Virus record (IMG/VR): IMGVR_UViG_3300035698_035310
Coordinates: 124,001-188,000 of that record
Length of the DNA: 64,000 bases
Origin: a virus
Strand: one strand, 5' to 3'
Position numbers and translations under genes: made by a program. The notes beneath the pieces are model-generated. The model saw only the letters and a list, made by a program, of their open reading frames with translations, was not told the origin of the DNA and ran no database searches. Shown piece by piece: positions 6,961 to 16,481 of the stretch. The first letter of the stretch is position 1, and each line of letters begins with the position of its first letter.

Positions 6961-7320
6961 ATGGATTCAGTGTTTATTATTTCATCGACCTCGGCTGGAT
7001 ATGAACATTCAGATACTGTGTTACAGGGTGCATGTTTGACTATGCAAGACGCAATAATTTCATTGGATCGCGTTAAAAAATGCATTGAGTTTGGTTACTT
7101 GAAAAAATTATTTAAAAGATATAGCGAACGCAAATATAACGACAATGATGAAAATTTATATATTAACGTCGTTTCACCAGAATATCGAATAATTGTCATG
7201 GAACAATATAACCAATTTGTAAAAAGTATGACACACAATGATGATATGTATTCTTGGGATTTGGGGCACGGCGATTGGATGGATTTGTTTATCGAAGAAG
7301 TTGAATTTTTTAATAGTTAA
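6961..7320 (+). CDS. hypothetical protein, 119 aa
   Basis: Starts after AGGAAAGG. Mixed alpha/beta, with an aromatic- and acid-rich C-terminus (YSWDLGHGDWMDLFIEEVEFF). No recognised family. Lies between SmpB and the DUF2333 gene on the same strand with short gaps. Confidence 0.65.
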   Translation: MDSVFIISSTSAGYEHSDTVLQGACLTMQDAIISLDRVKKCIEFGYLKKLFKRYSERKYNDNDENLYINVVSPEYRIIVMEQYNQFVKSMTHNDDMYSWDLGHGDWMDLFIEEVEFFNS

Positions 7321-7334
7321 GAAAGGAAGACAAT

Positions 7335-8366
7335 ATGTTTAATTTTAAAGATGTAGGATGGAAAAAATTAACGGCAGTGGGGACAATTAGTTTCTTTGTT
7401 ATATATTTCATTGTTACGAGCATTCATGTTCAATACGCATCGGTTCGACCACATGTACTCAATGAAAACATTATCGTATATGATGAAATTGATGTTGTTG
7501 GTTATCGAACGATTTCTGCTGCAAGGCAGCTTATCACAATGTTGACTAATAAAACTGGTGGATATATGTCTAACGACAAACTACCACCATATAGTTGGGC
7601 TGATGATATGCCTAATTGGGAGTTTGGTGTTATTAAAGTTCTTCGTGGTTATAACATTGTTCTTCGTGAAAACTTTACACGATCACAAACACAATCAGTT
7701 GAAGATAAAGACGCGGTTGCAGCGATGACTGCACTTAACGTAGACAATCTTTCATGGATGTTCCCATCAGTTGAAGGGTGGCCTTGGACAAAGGGCGAGT
7801 ATGTTAAATCCAGCGAATCGTTGTTTGCACTTGAAAAACGATTACTTGATAACAATCCTGCCGACGGAAACTTTTTCACACGTGCTACATCGTTGGCGAC
7901 ATTTATTAATCGCAGCAATAAAGTTTTAGGTAGCCACAGCCAACTATTATCGGCATCTGTTACCAAAGAACGCATTAACACCGATATGACGGGTGACAAA
8001 AATGCAGAAGAAGCCAAACCACAAGAATATATCAACTCTGATATTTTAACATCGTGGTTACAAATCGATGATAATTTTTGGGAAGCACAGGGTTCAATCT
8101 ATGCATTGAGTGTTATCCTTAAAGCGATGGAAAGCGATTTTTATAAAGTGCTTGAAGATAAGAACGCACTGCCAGCGCTACGCCAGATCATTGTTGAACT
8201 GGAAACTGCTCAGGGATTGGTTTATTCGCCACTAATTATTAATGGTGCAGGTTTAAACTCGACGCCTTATGGACTTGGTGCAAACTATTCGTTAATTTTG
8301 GCAAACTACGTTAGCCGTGCAAGTGCTGCATTGACTGATTTGGAAAAGTTGCTTAAAAACGGATAA
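7335..8366 (+). CDS. DUF2333 family membrane protein
   Basis: 343 residues. One transmembrane segment near residues 14-31 is followed by the DUF2333 body: GGYMSNDKLPPYSWADDMPN (family: GGYLSNDVxPPxxxxDNMPNWE), FTRSQTQSVEDKD, LQIDDNFWEAQG, DKNALPALRQII and a conserved Ser/Asn-rich end (NYSLILANYVSRASAALTDL). DUF2333 is a proteobacterial family of unknown function anchored in the inner membrane. Full length is present. First gene of a run with a coiled-coil protein and an AAA+ ATPase, suggesting a membrane-linked ATPase system. Confidence 0.85.
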   Translation: MFNFKDVGWKKLTAVGTISFFVIYFIVTSIHVQYASVRPHVLNENIIVYDEIDVVGYRTISAARQLITMLTNKTGGYMSNDKLPPYSWADDMPNWEFGVIKVLRGYNIVLRENFTRSQTQSVEDKDAVAAMTALNVDNLSWMFPSVEGWPWTKGEYVKSSESLFALEKRLLDNNPADGNFFTRATSLATFINRSNKVLGSHSQLLSASVTKERINTDMTGDKNAEEAKPQEYINSDILTSWLQIDDNFWEAQGSIYALSVILKAMESDFYKVLEDKNALPALRQIIVELETAQGLVYSPLIINGAGLNSTPYGLGANYSLILANYVSRASAALTDLEKLLKNG

Positions 8367-8372
8367 TAACAC

Positions 8373-8400
8373 TTGACGTAATGTAGTATTATGTTATATT
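8373..8400 (+). promoter_or_regulatory. sigma70-like promoter for the coiled-coil gene
   Basis: TTGACG 8373-8378, 16-nt spacer, TATATT 8395-8400. Located between the DUF2333 gene and the coiled-coil gene, 33 nt before its ATG. Confidence 0.6.
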
Positions 8401-8432
8401 GATAATGAAATTGAAACTGTAGGAGAGATTAG

Positions 8433-9512
8433 ATGCAAGAATTTGAAACACAGATTAAAGAAATTAGACAACAGATTAAAAATGGTGATGTTGATCAGGA
8501 TGCGATTGCTGATGTGTTACAAAAATCTGGTATGGATATTGGTGATCTTGGTATTGACATCGATATGGAAAATGCCAAACTTTCTGATATCATGCAACAA
8601 CAAGAAGTTATGACTGGTAACATTGCTGGTTTGATTGTTGATTTGGATGGTGTTACCTCTGCCTTTGGTAGCCAGTTTAATGAAATGAAAGAAAAAACTG
8701 CGCTTGAAACGATTGTTGGTATTTTTATGAAATCCAAATCGATTGAAATGAGCCAAACACGTGTTCGTAATACTGATATCAGCGGCAACTTGAATGAGTT
8801 GATTCGTAAATCAGATACGATCACAACCATTCTCCAACAACAGTTGGAAGTTCTGGACGGCAGATTTAATATTTCTAAAGACAGCCTTAAAGGCGTATTA
8901 TCTGATCGTGAACAAACTGTTGGCGAACTTACTGATACACGTGAAAAGATTTCGGCACTTGATCCGAGACTCATTGAAGCGGAACAAGCAGTTGAAAACG
9001 AAGCAGACCCCAAATTGCGCACACAAAAAGAAACTGCGTTGCAATTGTTGAATGAAGAATACAACACACTTGTTAATGATGAGCAGCGGCTTACTGCACT
9101 TTCACAGACGCAAGAAAAATATGTGGAAATGTATAAAACGTTTGTTGATTCATTGGAGAACCAACGTTCTACGCAGATGGTGTTGATTGCCAAGTTGCAA
9201 ACAGACACGAAGCATCGTACTGTATTATATGATGCGTTAGCCAAATCATTGGTTACTGCATCACAGCAAGAAGTTGCTCATAAAATCAACGACATCGGTT
9301 CAGCGGTTGATAATGAATCACAAGTAACAATGGCAAATCTTGGTTCGGCGGCAAACAATCGCATGGCAGATATGATGGAATCACATGATGGCAATATGCT
9401 CGTTGCTAAAAAGGTTCAAGAAGAGAAAGCGAAAGCGGATGATCGTTTTGAGCGACGGTTTGGTGAAATTATGAAAAAGCACGATGCTGGAGAATATGGC
9501 AAAGCTGCTTAA
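8433..9512 (+). CDS. coiled-coil protein, 359 aa, partner of the DUF2333/AAA+ locus
   Basis: Almost entirely helical, with long heptad-rich stretches (about residues 60-260), GLIVDLDGVTSAFGSQF near residue 70 and an Asn/Gln-rich C-terminal part. No signal peptide or membrane segment. The style recalls TelA/cell-surface-type coiled-coil proteins that accompany stress ATPases, but I cannot place it in a named family. It has its own promoter and an AGGAGAG ribosome site. Confidence 0.75.
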   Translation: MQEFETQIKEIRQQIKNGDVDQDAIADVLQKSGMDIGDLGIDIDMENAKLSDIMQQQEVMTGNIAGLIVDLDGVTSAFGSQFNEMKEKTALETIVGIFMKSKSIEMSQTRVRNTDISGNLNELIRKSDTITTILQQQLEVLDGRFNISKDSLKGVLSDREQTVGELTDTREKISALDPRLIEAEQAVENEADPKLRTQKETALQLLNEEYNTLVNDEQRLTALSQTQEKYVEMYKTFVDSLENQRSTQMVLIAKLQTDTKHRTVLYDALAKSLVTASQQEVAHKINDIGSAVDNESQVTMANLGSAANNRMADMMESHDGNMLVAKKVQEEKAKADDRFERRFGEIMKKHDAGEYGKAA

Positions 9513-9549
9513 TCAATAGTTTTTATCTAAGATTAGAAAGGGATAGATT

Positions 9550-10707
9550 ATGAATAATGCGCGAGTAGTACAACAAGCAAATGACGAACACTTTGAGTTA
9601 ACTGACAATGCTGAAACGAAAAGATATTTTGCTAAATTCTCGCGCATTATTTCCCTTTTGAGTTCGATATCGGAATCAGAACGCAAAGCACATAAAGAAG
9701 ATTATGAAGCCGACATTATCATTGATGAATTAAGAAAGTTGTCGAATACATTCGAAGCATTATCGATGAAGTATTTGTTTACAGGTGTTGTTCACAATAA
9801 ACTACCAAAAAATCTTGAGATTGACACAACCGATTCTGGATTTCCGGTATTTCATGAGATATTACAACTTGAAAATGATATGAGCCGGGCAACTGATGAA
9901 TTTGATTCGTTGCCAGATTTTAAAACATTTAAAGATGATATGATCGATCACATGTTAAAGTATCGCACACCCGCCCGTGAATTGCAATTTGGTATGTCAC
10001 AAAAATGTTATTATGATTTGTTGACGCAGCGACGCATGTTTGTTACACGCAATATGCCAACGATTGTTCCAATTGCAACAGAAGGCGACAACGAACTTAC
10101 TTCAAAAAATAAAAAATATCTTATTCATTGGAGTGTTTATGATAGCGCCAAAAACTATCCTAATGTTTATATCATGGTTGTAGAAGATTCTGCCAAACGT
10201 TTTGGTGAGAATACATTGTTGGACGATCCTGAAATATTGAAAGAACTTAAAGATACCATTCTAAATCAATCATTGTCATCATTGAAAATGGTAACGATTG
10301 CGATGAATATCGACAAAGATTTTGAACACTTGCATCCATTAAGTTTGAAACGGATTTATATTGGACCAATGTATAGCAATCGTTATACACACCACAATGA
10401 TAACATCCAACGGGTTCTTAAAGAAGCAAAGCAGGGTTCAGATTGGGTGTTTGCATGGACGGTAGAAACATTGCTTTCAAAAGGAACCAAGACAATCAAG
10501 AAAGGATTGTTTGGCGACCAATTGCTTCAAGTGTATTATGTTGATCAGCACGATCATGAATCATTCCAAAGCGGTAGCACTGAAACTGAGTATCATATGG
10601 TATTACCATACGAATCGTATCAGTGTTTACACGAAGACCCAACCAATCCATTGCATGGAATTTTCATCAAGGTGGTTGATAAAGATGGGCGGATATTGGA
10701 ATTATGA
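9550..10707 (+). CDS. hypothetical protein, 385 aa, DUF2333/AAA+ locus
   Basis: Helical N-terminal half (residues 1-150) and an alpha/beta C-terminal half with several strands (IHWSVYDSAKNYPNVYIMVV; VFAWTVETLLSKGTKTIKKG). No family recognised. Cytosolic by appearance. The position between the coiled-coil gene and the ATPase gene on the same strand suggests it belongs to the same system. Confidence 0.75.
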   Translation: MNNARVVQQANDEHFELTDNAETKRYFAKFSRIISLLSSISESERKAHKEDYEADIIIDELRKLSNTFEALSMKYLFTGVVHNKLPKNLEIDTTDSGFPVFHEILQLENDMSRATDEFDSLPDFKTFKDDMIDHMLKYRTPARELQFGMSQKCYYDLLTQRRMFVTRNMPTIVPIATEGDNELTSKNKKYLIHWSVYDSAKNYPNVYIMVVEDSAKRFGENTLLDDPEILKELKDTILNQSLSSLKMVTIAMNIDKDFEHLHPLSLKRIYIGPMYSNRYTHHNDNIQRVLKEAKQGSDWVFAWTVETLLSKGTKTIKKGLFGDQLLQVYYVDQHDHESFQSGSTETEYHMVLPYESYQCLHEDPTNPLHGIFIKVVDKDGRILEL

Positions 10708-10931
10708 TACATTTTGATTTTGTATTAAGTGATGTCGATGCAGAGAATTTAATGTCTTTATTCGGTACTGCTATTGGCAATGATAATAATCAAATCATGA
10801 AAGAGATGGTTAAAGACGACCATGATGTTGATATCATTAAAGCATACAAACGCGATATTGAATATTTAAAAGAGTTGAAACTCAAAATGTCGAATACGCG
10901 GGTTGCAGAAAATGAAATCATTGCCGAGTAA
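10704..10931 (+). CDS. conserved small phage protein, 75 aa
   Basis: Begins with the pattern F.FVLSDVDAENLMSL and ends with an IEYLKELKLKM helix. This layout is seen in many phage hypothetical proteins ([F/V]xLSDEDAxN ... YLxxLKxKM). Function unknown. Overlaps the preceding gene by 4 nt (ATGA). Confidence 0.7.
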   Translation: MIHFDFVLSDVDAENLMSLFGTAIGNDNNQIMKEMVKDDHDVDIIKAYKRDIEYLKELKLKMSNTRVAENEIIAE

Positions 10932-11115
10932 AGGTCATTTATTTTGGCGCAAAGAATTTTATTCTATGTGTTCTAAACATCAGATTAATAATCCCGATTG
11001 TTCATTGTGTAAAAATGGTAGATGGTGTAATGTATGGAAGCAGCACGTATCGCATATAATATTTATGATTGCTCCAGAGTTGTGGCGTTGGTGGGTTAAT
11101 AAAAGGAGATCGTAA
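10912..11115 (+). CDS. small Cys/Trp-rich phage protein, 67 aa
   Basis: The ATG at 10912 (MKSLPSKGHLFWRKEFY) is preferred over an upstream codon. It overlaps the previous gene by 20 nt. Cys pairs in MCSKHQINNPDCSLC and RWCNVWKQH suggest a small zinc-binding knuckle. The tail is hydrophobic then basic (IIFMIAPELWRWWVNKRRS). Function unknown. Confidence 0.6.
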   Translation: MKSLPSKGHLFWRKEFYSMCSKHQINNPDCSLCKNGRWCNVWKQHVSHIIFMIAPELWRWWVNKRRS

Positions 11116-11116
11116 T

Positions 11117-11302
11117 ATGGCATCATTTTCAAAAGAAGAATACATTGCTTATTTGACTAGCAAAATGAAACATCGATGCACAAGATATAAACGTGCTTCT
11201 GATGATAATCAACTTATCAAAAATGATTTGGATATCATATACGATGAACTATCAGAGTTGGAAACAATTATGAATAGTTCTAGAGACACATTTTACTTAT
11301 AG
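11117..11302 (+). CDS. hypothetical protein, 61 aa
   Basis: ATG at 11117 follows AAAGGAG with a 7-nt gap. The upstream in-frame codon lies inside the previous gene. Short, helical and charged with a basic centre (KMKHRCTRYKRA). Unrecognised. Confidence 0.6.
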   Translation: MASFSKEEYIAYLTSKMKHRCTRYKRASDDNQLIKNDLDIIYDELSELETIMNSSRDTFYL

Positions 11303-11313
11303 GAGATTGTGAT

Positions 11314-11523
11314 ATGACTTTATTATATTTTAATGACGAAGAAAATGCTGCGATTGAAGAATTGGCGGCAAAACAAGGTCTTAGTTGTGCTGGTGTGTTA
11401 CGCCAAGCAGTTCGGCTATATCAACAAGCGCACCATGAACTTGAAAAGGGAAATCAACTTGGTTATTATAATGCACAAGGGAATCGAGTGATTGATAAGC
11501 CGTTTGGATGCATGGGCGATTAA
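11314..11523 (+). CDS. possible ribbon-helix-helix DNA-binding protein, 69 aa
   Basis: The first half has the RHH layout: a short strand (TLLYFN), a helix (ENAAIEELAAKQ), a turn with GLS, then a second helix (CAGVLRQAVRLYQQAHHEL). The C-terminal 25 residues are a loop-rich tail (GYYNAQGNRVIDKPFG). Such proteins often repress their own or nearby promoters; the next promoter begins 9 nt downstream. A structural relative without DNA binding is also possible. Confidence 0.5.
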   Translation: MTLLYFNDEENAAIEELAAKQGLSCAGVLRQAVRLYQQAHHELEKGNQLGYYNAQGNRVIDKPFGCMGD

Positions 11524-11531
11524 TAAAGCAC

Positions 11532-11559
11532 TTGACGAATATTGTATTGCGAGTATAAT
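11532..11559 (+). promoter_or_regulatory. sigma70-like promoter for the AAA+ ATPase gene
   Basis: TTGACG 11532-11537, 16-nt spacer, TATAAT 11554-11559. ATG of the ATPase gene is 44 nt further on, after a GGAG site. Confidence 0.65.
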
Positions 11560-11602
11560 GTAATCAAACGCCCTATAATGAATGAAATGGAGATAAAGAA
11601 CA

Positions 11603-13525
11603 ATGGATAAAAATTTAATGGAAATCAAAGAAGCAGACATTCTTAAACATTATACATCGGTGTTTGGATTGGTTACTGACTTCAGTTATACTCCTAAAGC
11701 CAAAAAAGATTCAGGCACAGAAGAAGTAGTTTCCGATACCACATACGTTCGTCGCACTAAGCGTTCTCATGTGTCGGGTATTAAATCAACTGGTTCTAAA
11801 TCTAGTGTTGCATTAATGGATACAATCGAAGGCGTTGATGGTGATGATCCGTTGATTACCGAAATTCAAAGCCATATGATTCGTGTCATTCGCCGTGCTA
11901 TGGCTATTGCCAGTGAAGTGGTAGACGTGTTTGGAAATTCAACTAATCTCAATCGTCTTAAAGAAGCAAATGGCAATGGACGTGTTTCCGAAATTGAACG
12001 AATTGAATTTCAAGAATTATTGAACACTGCGTCATTGATTGGATTGTTTGTTACCACAAGTTATGTAACATTTATTCTTTCTGATTATATGACCGACAGT
12101 GACACCATGCAAATTTCCATCGATCCAACCGAAGAAATTGTAATTGACAATCCGGTTATCGCACTGAAAGGCGCACTATGGGAACTTGATGACAATATTA
12201 AAAAATACGCAAAAGATGATATTACGCTAGTCCGCGTAGTGAAAGATTATTTTGCACAGTTGATGGCTGAATTGCAAATTCGTAAATCAGGAATTCGTCA
12301 CGCCGAAGTATTCATTGACAATAACTATCGGGTTGAAGAAGATAAATTTGACATCATTGGTTTTGATACAGCCAAAAAAGGTAAATCAACCAAACTTATT
12401 ATGCAATTTGTTAGACCAGATCAAGTTGTTGGTAATCACATCGCGAAATATCAAGCATTAAAATTAGCAAAAATGGTTGCACTATATGATTTCACACGCC
12501 AACGTAATCCGATATTGGATGTTGCTGGATTTCCACTTGGTGTTATTGGCGACGGTAATCCTGGAACTGGTAAGACAACTCTTTATCAAATGTTTTGTGG
12601 ATTGGTTAATGATTATGCACAGGCGCAAAATCGCCCATTCGTTGTTGAAGTGTTTACGCCTGATATGATTAGTTCATATCAAGGTAAAACCGCACAGAAC
12701 GCTAAACAGGCGCTAACAAGCGGTATGGACCCACACGTATTCGGCAGTGTGCTGTTTGATGATGTCGATCAAACGACAGCAAGCCGTGGTGATGATAAAG
12801 CATCCGCTGGACAACAAGAAGTAACGTCGGTTCTTATGGAAACACTTGCTGGTGCCAATACAATCATCCGTGGGAACGCTTCTGCCTTTTTGTTTAGTAA
12901 TTATCCAGAAAAAGTAGATGACGCCCTACGGCAGCGATGTGGGCTTCGTTGGTTGGTTGATGGGCCACAAACATTGGAAGATTATCAAGATATTCTTGCT
13001 TTATTGTTGGGTAAAAATCATACACTTGACTTGGGTGGTATTGAGTTGTATACTACACAAGATATCAAGAAAGCGATTGGACGTAGTTACGAGAAGCATA
13101 ATCGCCCCACAGAAACTGCATTGATTGAAGTATTTGATCGCGTAGTTGATGAACAGGGCGAGTTGAATACCATCGAAAAAGTTGGTATTTACCTGAAAGC
13201 GATTCAAGGTGCTGATCCACGATTTACAGGTCGATCAATTAAGAATATTACCGATACTTGTAAAATGCGTTCGGCTGATTTTGAAGTTCCTGACGAATGG
13301 GTTGAAAATCCAGAAGTATTTGTTGAACTTGACTATGATCGCAAGGTTGATATGCTTAAAGAGTTAGTTACGCCTATTACAAGCGAAATGGTTTTACAAG
13401 AAACTAACCGTTATGCTGATTCAGAGTTTCGTTATTCTGATAAAAGCGATGAAGCCGAAATTGTAAATATGGTTCGTTATCACCATAATAAAACTGAGGC
13501 TGACAAACGTATCAGAAATGATTGA
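11603..13525 (+). CDS. AAA+ ATPase, 640 aa
   Basis: The N-terminal 300 residues are helical and unassigned. The AAA+ core follows: Walker A GDGNPGTGKTTLYQ (about residue 316), Walker B VLFDDVDQ (about 382), a sensor-1 strand FLFSNYPEKV, and an arginine-finger-like ALRQRCGLRW (about 440). A C-terminal helical lid ends the protein. No protease or helicase domain is attached. Together with the DUF2333 membrane protein and coiled-coil partner it looks like a membrane-associated remodelling ATPase; substrate unknown. Confidence 0.85.
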   Translation: MDKNLMEIKEADILKHYTSVFGLVTDFSYTPKAKKDSGTEEVVSDTTYVRRTKRSHVSGIKSTGSKSSVALMDTIEGVDGDDPLITEIQSHMIRVIRRAMAIASEVVDVFGNSTNLNRLKEANGNGRVSEIERIEFQELLNTASLIGLFVTTSYVTFILSDYMTDSDTMQISIDPTEEIVIDNPVIALKGALWELDDNIKKYAKDDITLVRVVKDYFAQLMAELQIRKSGIRHAEVFIDNNYRVEEDKFDIIGFDTAKKGKSTKLIMQFVRPDQVVGNHIAKYQALKLAKMVALYDFTRQRNPILDVAGFPLGVIGDGNPGTGKTTLYQMFCGLVNDYAQAQNRPFVVEVFTPDMISSYQGKTAQNAKQALTSGMDPHVFGSVLFDDVDQTTASRGDDKASAGQQEVTSVLMETLAGANTIIRGNASAFLFSNYPEKVDDALRQRCGLRWLVDGPQTLEDYQDILALLLGKNHTLDLGGIELYTTQDIKKAIGRSYEKHNRPTETALIEVFDRVVDEQGELNTIEKVGIYLKAIQGADPRFTGRSIKNITDTCKMRSADFEVPDEWVENPEVFVELDYDRKVDMLKELVTPITSEMVLQETNRYADSEFRYSDKSDEAEIVNMVRYHHNKTEADKRIRND

Positions 13526-13541
13526 TTGAAGGGATAAAATA

Positions 13542-14819
13542 ATGCAATTACTTGTCGATAATGAGTTAAAGTATGGAAATTTGTTGTTGGTTGATTCTGC
13601 ACATTTAATCGCACGGTATAATCGTGCATTGAATGTTATATGTGGAAAAAAGACCGAGTTGGAAATTTTTCATATTGATGGCAGTGGATATAGCCCCGAA
13701 GTCGCGAAAGAACTCGACGATAAAGAATATATGAATCCACACGGTGTTAATAAGAAAATCATCATTTTGTCATTAGAACAAGAAGGTCTTCCAGTATTGG
13801 ATTCTTATTTCTCCACTACACGTGATTTGATTAGACGATTTATTCAAGATAATAAATCTGAACTTTTTGCACTAACGAGTCGTGATGTGGTTTATGGCGA
13901 ACTGGAGAATTCAACATTCAAAATTGAAAGTTTCACGGATTTGCTATGTATTAAACGCATCATATTTGAAATCAATACAGTTGGTGATTCCATCAAAAAA
14001 GGAAAACAGCTTACCAGTTTGATTAAATCATTTATGGTTAACGATAATATGTGGCATGATGAAAAAACGGTTGAAGAGATTATTGGGTTATCATCTGTGG
14101 TTGGTGATATTCGTCGACACCAAGTGACGCCGTCGCACACCGAATATAAACAAATCAATTTTTATTCACGGCATTACGGCGGCGTATATGTATTCAATCA
14201 CGACAATGGTGATTATACAGTTATTGCGCATGAAGAACAATACAGAAAAGAGGCTGAAACTTGTCATTTAAATGTTAAATTCATCCACATAGATGATAAA
14301 AAAGAAGTGATTGCATTTTTAAAGAAGAATAACATCGTTGAGATGTATAGTGATCGATATTTGCGCAAGAATATAGATTTGATGCGTGAAAAAATTAATT
14401 TCATCGCAATTGATCATATGTCACAGACGCACACAGACGCAGATTTGACGGATATTAGCGATGATGAAATTAAAAAATATATTTATGATCACTATGATGA
14501 GTTACCTAAAGAGTTCCGCGTTCTTTCAAAAGCAGTAAAATTGATTGATAACGGATATTCTGTGGATTTGGAATCTGGTTCTGATGATATATTTTTCTAC
14601 TTTGCTCGTTCTAGCGATCACGATCTCAAAGATTTGGTTAATCAATTGATTGCGTATTACACGCCGTTAGATTTTCTAAATGTGTTTATATCCAACAAAC
14701 GTGCTTTTTATGAGTTGTATGACGAGTGGTCCAATAGTAAAAAATCATTTGTTGTTAATTACTTGGTTAGAGAATATCAACAAGATAAACACAGAATTAA
14801 AGGTAAATTCTTTGGGTAA
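13542..14819 (+). CDS. hypothetical protein, 425 aa, follows AAA+ ATPase
   Basis: Starts 16 nt after the ATPase stop with AAGGGA upstream, so probably the same transcript. Predominantly alpha/beta, with strands in the first 130 residues and helical later parts. Contains no cysteine-rich or P-loop motif. I do not recognise the family. Position suggests a cofactor or substrate-binding partner of the ATPase. Confidence 0.75.
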   Translation: MQLLVDNELKYGNLLLVDSAHLIARYNRALNVICGKKTELEIFHIDGSGYSPEVAKELDDKEYMNPHGVNKKIIILSLEQEGLPVLDSYFSTTRDLIRRFIQDNKSELFALTSRDVVYGELENSTFKIESFTDLLCIKRIIFEINTVGDSIKKGKQLTSLIKSFMVNDNMWHDEKTVEEIIGLSSVVGDIRRHQVTPSHTEYKQINFYSRHYGGVYVFNHDNGDYTVIAHEEQYRKEAETCHLNVKFIHIDDKKEVIAFLKKNNIVEMYSDRYLRKNIDLMREKINFIAIDHMSQTHTDADLTDISDDEIKKYIYDHYDELPKEFRVLSKAVKLIDNGYSVDLESGSDDIFFYFARSSDHDLKDLVNQLIAYYTPLDFLNVFISNKRAFYELYDEWSNSKKSFVVNYLVREYQQDKHRIKGKFFG

Positions 14820-15477
14820 TGCAAAATATCGATATATGAAAACTCGCGAACAACAATGGAAATATGATGTTGAGGCAGTAATATGTAGATTGGAGCAATA
14901 CACTAAACTCGCAGTGCATAATATATATAATTTTTCTCACGACCATGAAGTAATGCGTTATGGATTGTATAAAACATGCAATTATAAAATGACAAAAAAT
15001 AAATGGTATGTTACATTAATGCGGTGGATTAAAACTGAAGATGTATTTGGGCCGTTTGATTCTAAAAAAGAAGCAGAAGAATATATCGAAATTAACCATG
15101 TTATATATTTAACATCGGGAACCAAATTTGATGAGTTAAAAAAAGGCAACGCAATGAATAATTTAGAAGCAGAAAGCAAAGAAGCAATCGTGGATTGGAT
15201 TAAAGAAAATAGCGGATATGTGTATTCACAATTTACATTTGTAAAACAAACCGAAGACGAAATATTACCAACAGTTGACGAGTTTGAAAAAAATTTATAT
15301 AATGTAGCTGAATGGTTGCTTGAATCCGAAGAAGTGTTATCTGATGAAAATAGAGACAATTATCCAGATGCAGAATATCATCAAAAATATATTTTTGGTC
15401 CACTTGATGGTAATTTATATGCACACACCTTTTCAAATGAAAGTGGTGATATTCTATATGTAGTTGTCGGATCGTAA
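14812..15477 (+). CDS. hypothetical protein, about 221 aa (TTG start) or 213 aa
   Basis: A TTG at 14812 has AAAGG 8 nt upstream and overlaps the previous stop. The first ATG, at 14836, has no visible ribosome site, so the TTG is preferred. Contains FGPFDSKKEAEEYIE and, near the end, IFGPLDGNLYAHTF, two similar FGP turns. Family unknown. Confidence 0.6.
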   Translation: MGNAKYRYMKTREQQWKYDVEAVICRLEQYTKLAVHNIYNFSHDHEVMRYGLYKTCNYKMTKNKWYVTLMRWIKTEDVFGPFDSKKEAEEYIEINHVIYLTSGTKFDELKKGNAMNNLEAESKEAIVDWIKENSGYVYSQFTFVKQTEDEILPTVDEFEKNLYNVAEWLLESEEVLSDENRDNYPDAEYHQKYIFGPLDGNLYAHTFSNESGDILYVVVGS

Positions 15478-15561
15478 AAATAATCTATATATATTAAAAC
15501 CGTATAATATAACTGATAAATATATCATAAATATTAAACCGAAACAGTTGAGGATAAAACA

Positions 15562-16437
15562 TTGTTTACAGGATATGAAAGTTGGGTGGAGCAATATTTC
15601 AAAGATATTGAATCATCAGAAAAAGTCGTTATTTGTTGTAACGATACATCTGCGTGGAAAATGTATCCAGACTATAATTGGGTGTACAATAAACTTGAGT
15701 TATGCAAATCACAAAATATAGAATCTGGCCCACATGGCGTAAAGCCATCATTTGAACCTGTTTTTAGTAAACCAGTTATTAATTTATATGGTCAAAATCG
15801 TCGTGCGTTGAAAATATTCAGTTGGGAAGATGCGGAGTATTATCCTGGACATTTTTGGATGCCGGTATTTAATGGAACACATCTATCGTCTGATATGGCT
15901 TTGGTTGATGGCGTAAGTCAATGGTGTTATACAATGCAAGCATTTGAAAACGATGACGGGCAATTAACAAGGTATGAATCTGCAAATGGCGAATTTGAAG
16001 AATTGGTTGACAAAGCAAAACTTTGGGCACTGACTAATTTAAAAGGTTATACAGGTATCGTTAATATAGAAACCATAAATGGTAAAATTATTGATTGTCA
16101 TTTGCGTATGATGCCACGATTGGTTGATTTATATAGCGAGGGTTGGTTGGAAGCAGTTTCTATATTATATGACAAACAAACATGGACTTTTAATCGTGGC
16201 ACTGAAAGTGGATACAGTTATACGTTACGTGCATCAGAAAATGGAACATGTTTGATATCTGATAAGGATCGATTTGATGAAATAAAAAACACAGTGAGTT
16301 CTATTCAAAAAATATTTAAAAACGATTGTAATATAGTAAAAAATGGGAGACTTGTAATAGTTAATGGATGCGATGCAACAATAGTAAATGATGCAATAAA
16401 TGAACTTAATGAAATTATTATTTTGACTGATGAATAG
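15562..16437 (+). CDS. hypothetical protein with ATP-grasp-like C-terminal pattern, 291 aa
   Basis: TTG start at 15562 with GAGG 8 nt upstream. The stretch GYTGIVNIETINGKIIDCHL with RMMPRL (about residues 168-195) resembles the ATP-grasp metal-binding strand pair (xGxxxIExxxxDGxxxxxExNxR), although the usual Glu/Asn are replaced. LYSEGWLEAVSILY follows. No nucleotide loop is obvious. The ATP-grasp reading is tentative; otherwise unknown. Confidence 0.6.
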   Translation: MFTGYESWVEQYFKDIESSEKVVICCNDTSAWKMYPDYNWVYNKLELCKSQNIESGPHGVKPSFEPVFSKPVINLYGQNRRALKIFSWEDAEYYPGHFWMPVFNGTHLSSDMALVDGVSQWCYTMQAFENDDGQLTRYESANGEFEELVDKAKLWALTNLKGYTGIVNIETINGKIIDCHLRMMPRLVDLYSEGWLEAVSILYDKQTWTFNRGTESGYSYTLRASENGTCLISDKDRFDEIKNTVSSIQKIFKNDCNIVKNGRLVIVNGCDATIVNDAINELNEIIILTDE

Positions 16438-16452
16438 ACAGTGTGTTATTAT
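16423..16452 (+). promoter_or_regulatory. possible sigma70-like promoter for the exonuclease gene
   Basis: TTGACT 16423-16428 (inside the end of the preceding gene), 18-nt spacer, TATTAT 16447-16452, 30 nt before the ATG. Weaker match than the others. Confidence 0.35.
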
Positions 16453-16481
16453 ATATAAAATAACATAATGGAATATTATAA

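Noticed and set aside
8495-9244. A 249-codon open frame on the minus strand opposite the coiled-coil gene
   Set aside because: Antisense shadow: Ser/Cys/Val-rich translation, no ribosome site, and the plus-strand gene has promoter, ribosome site and a coherent protein.
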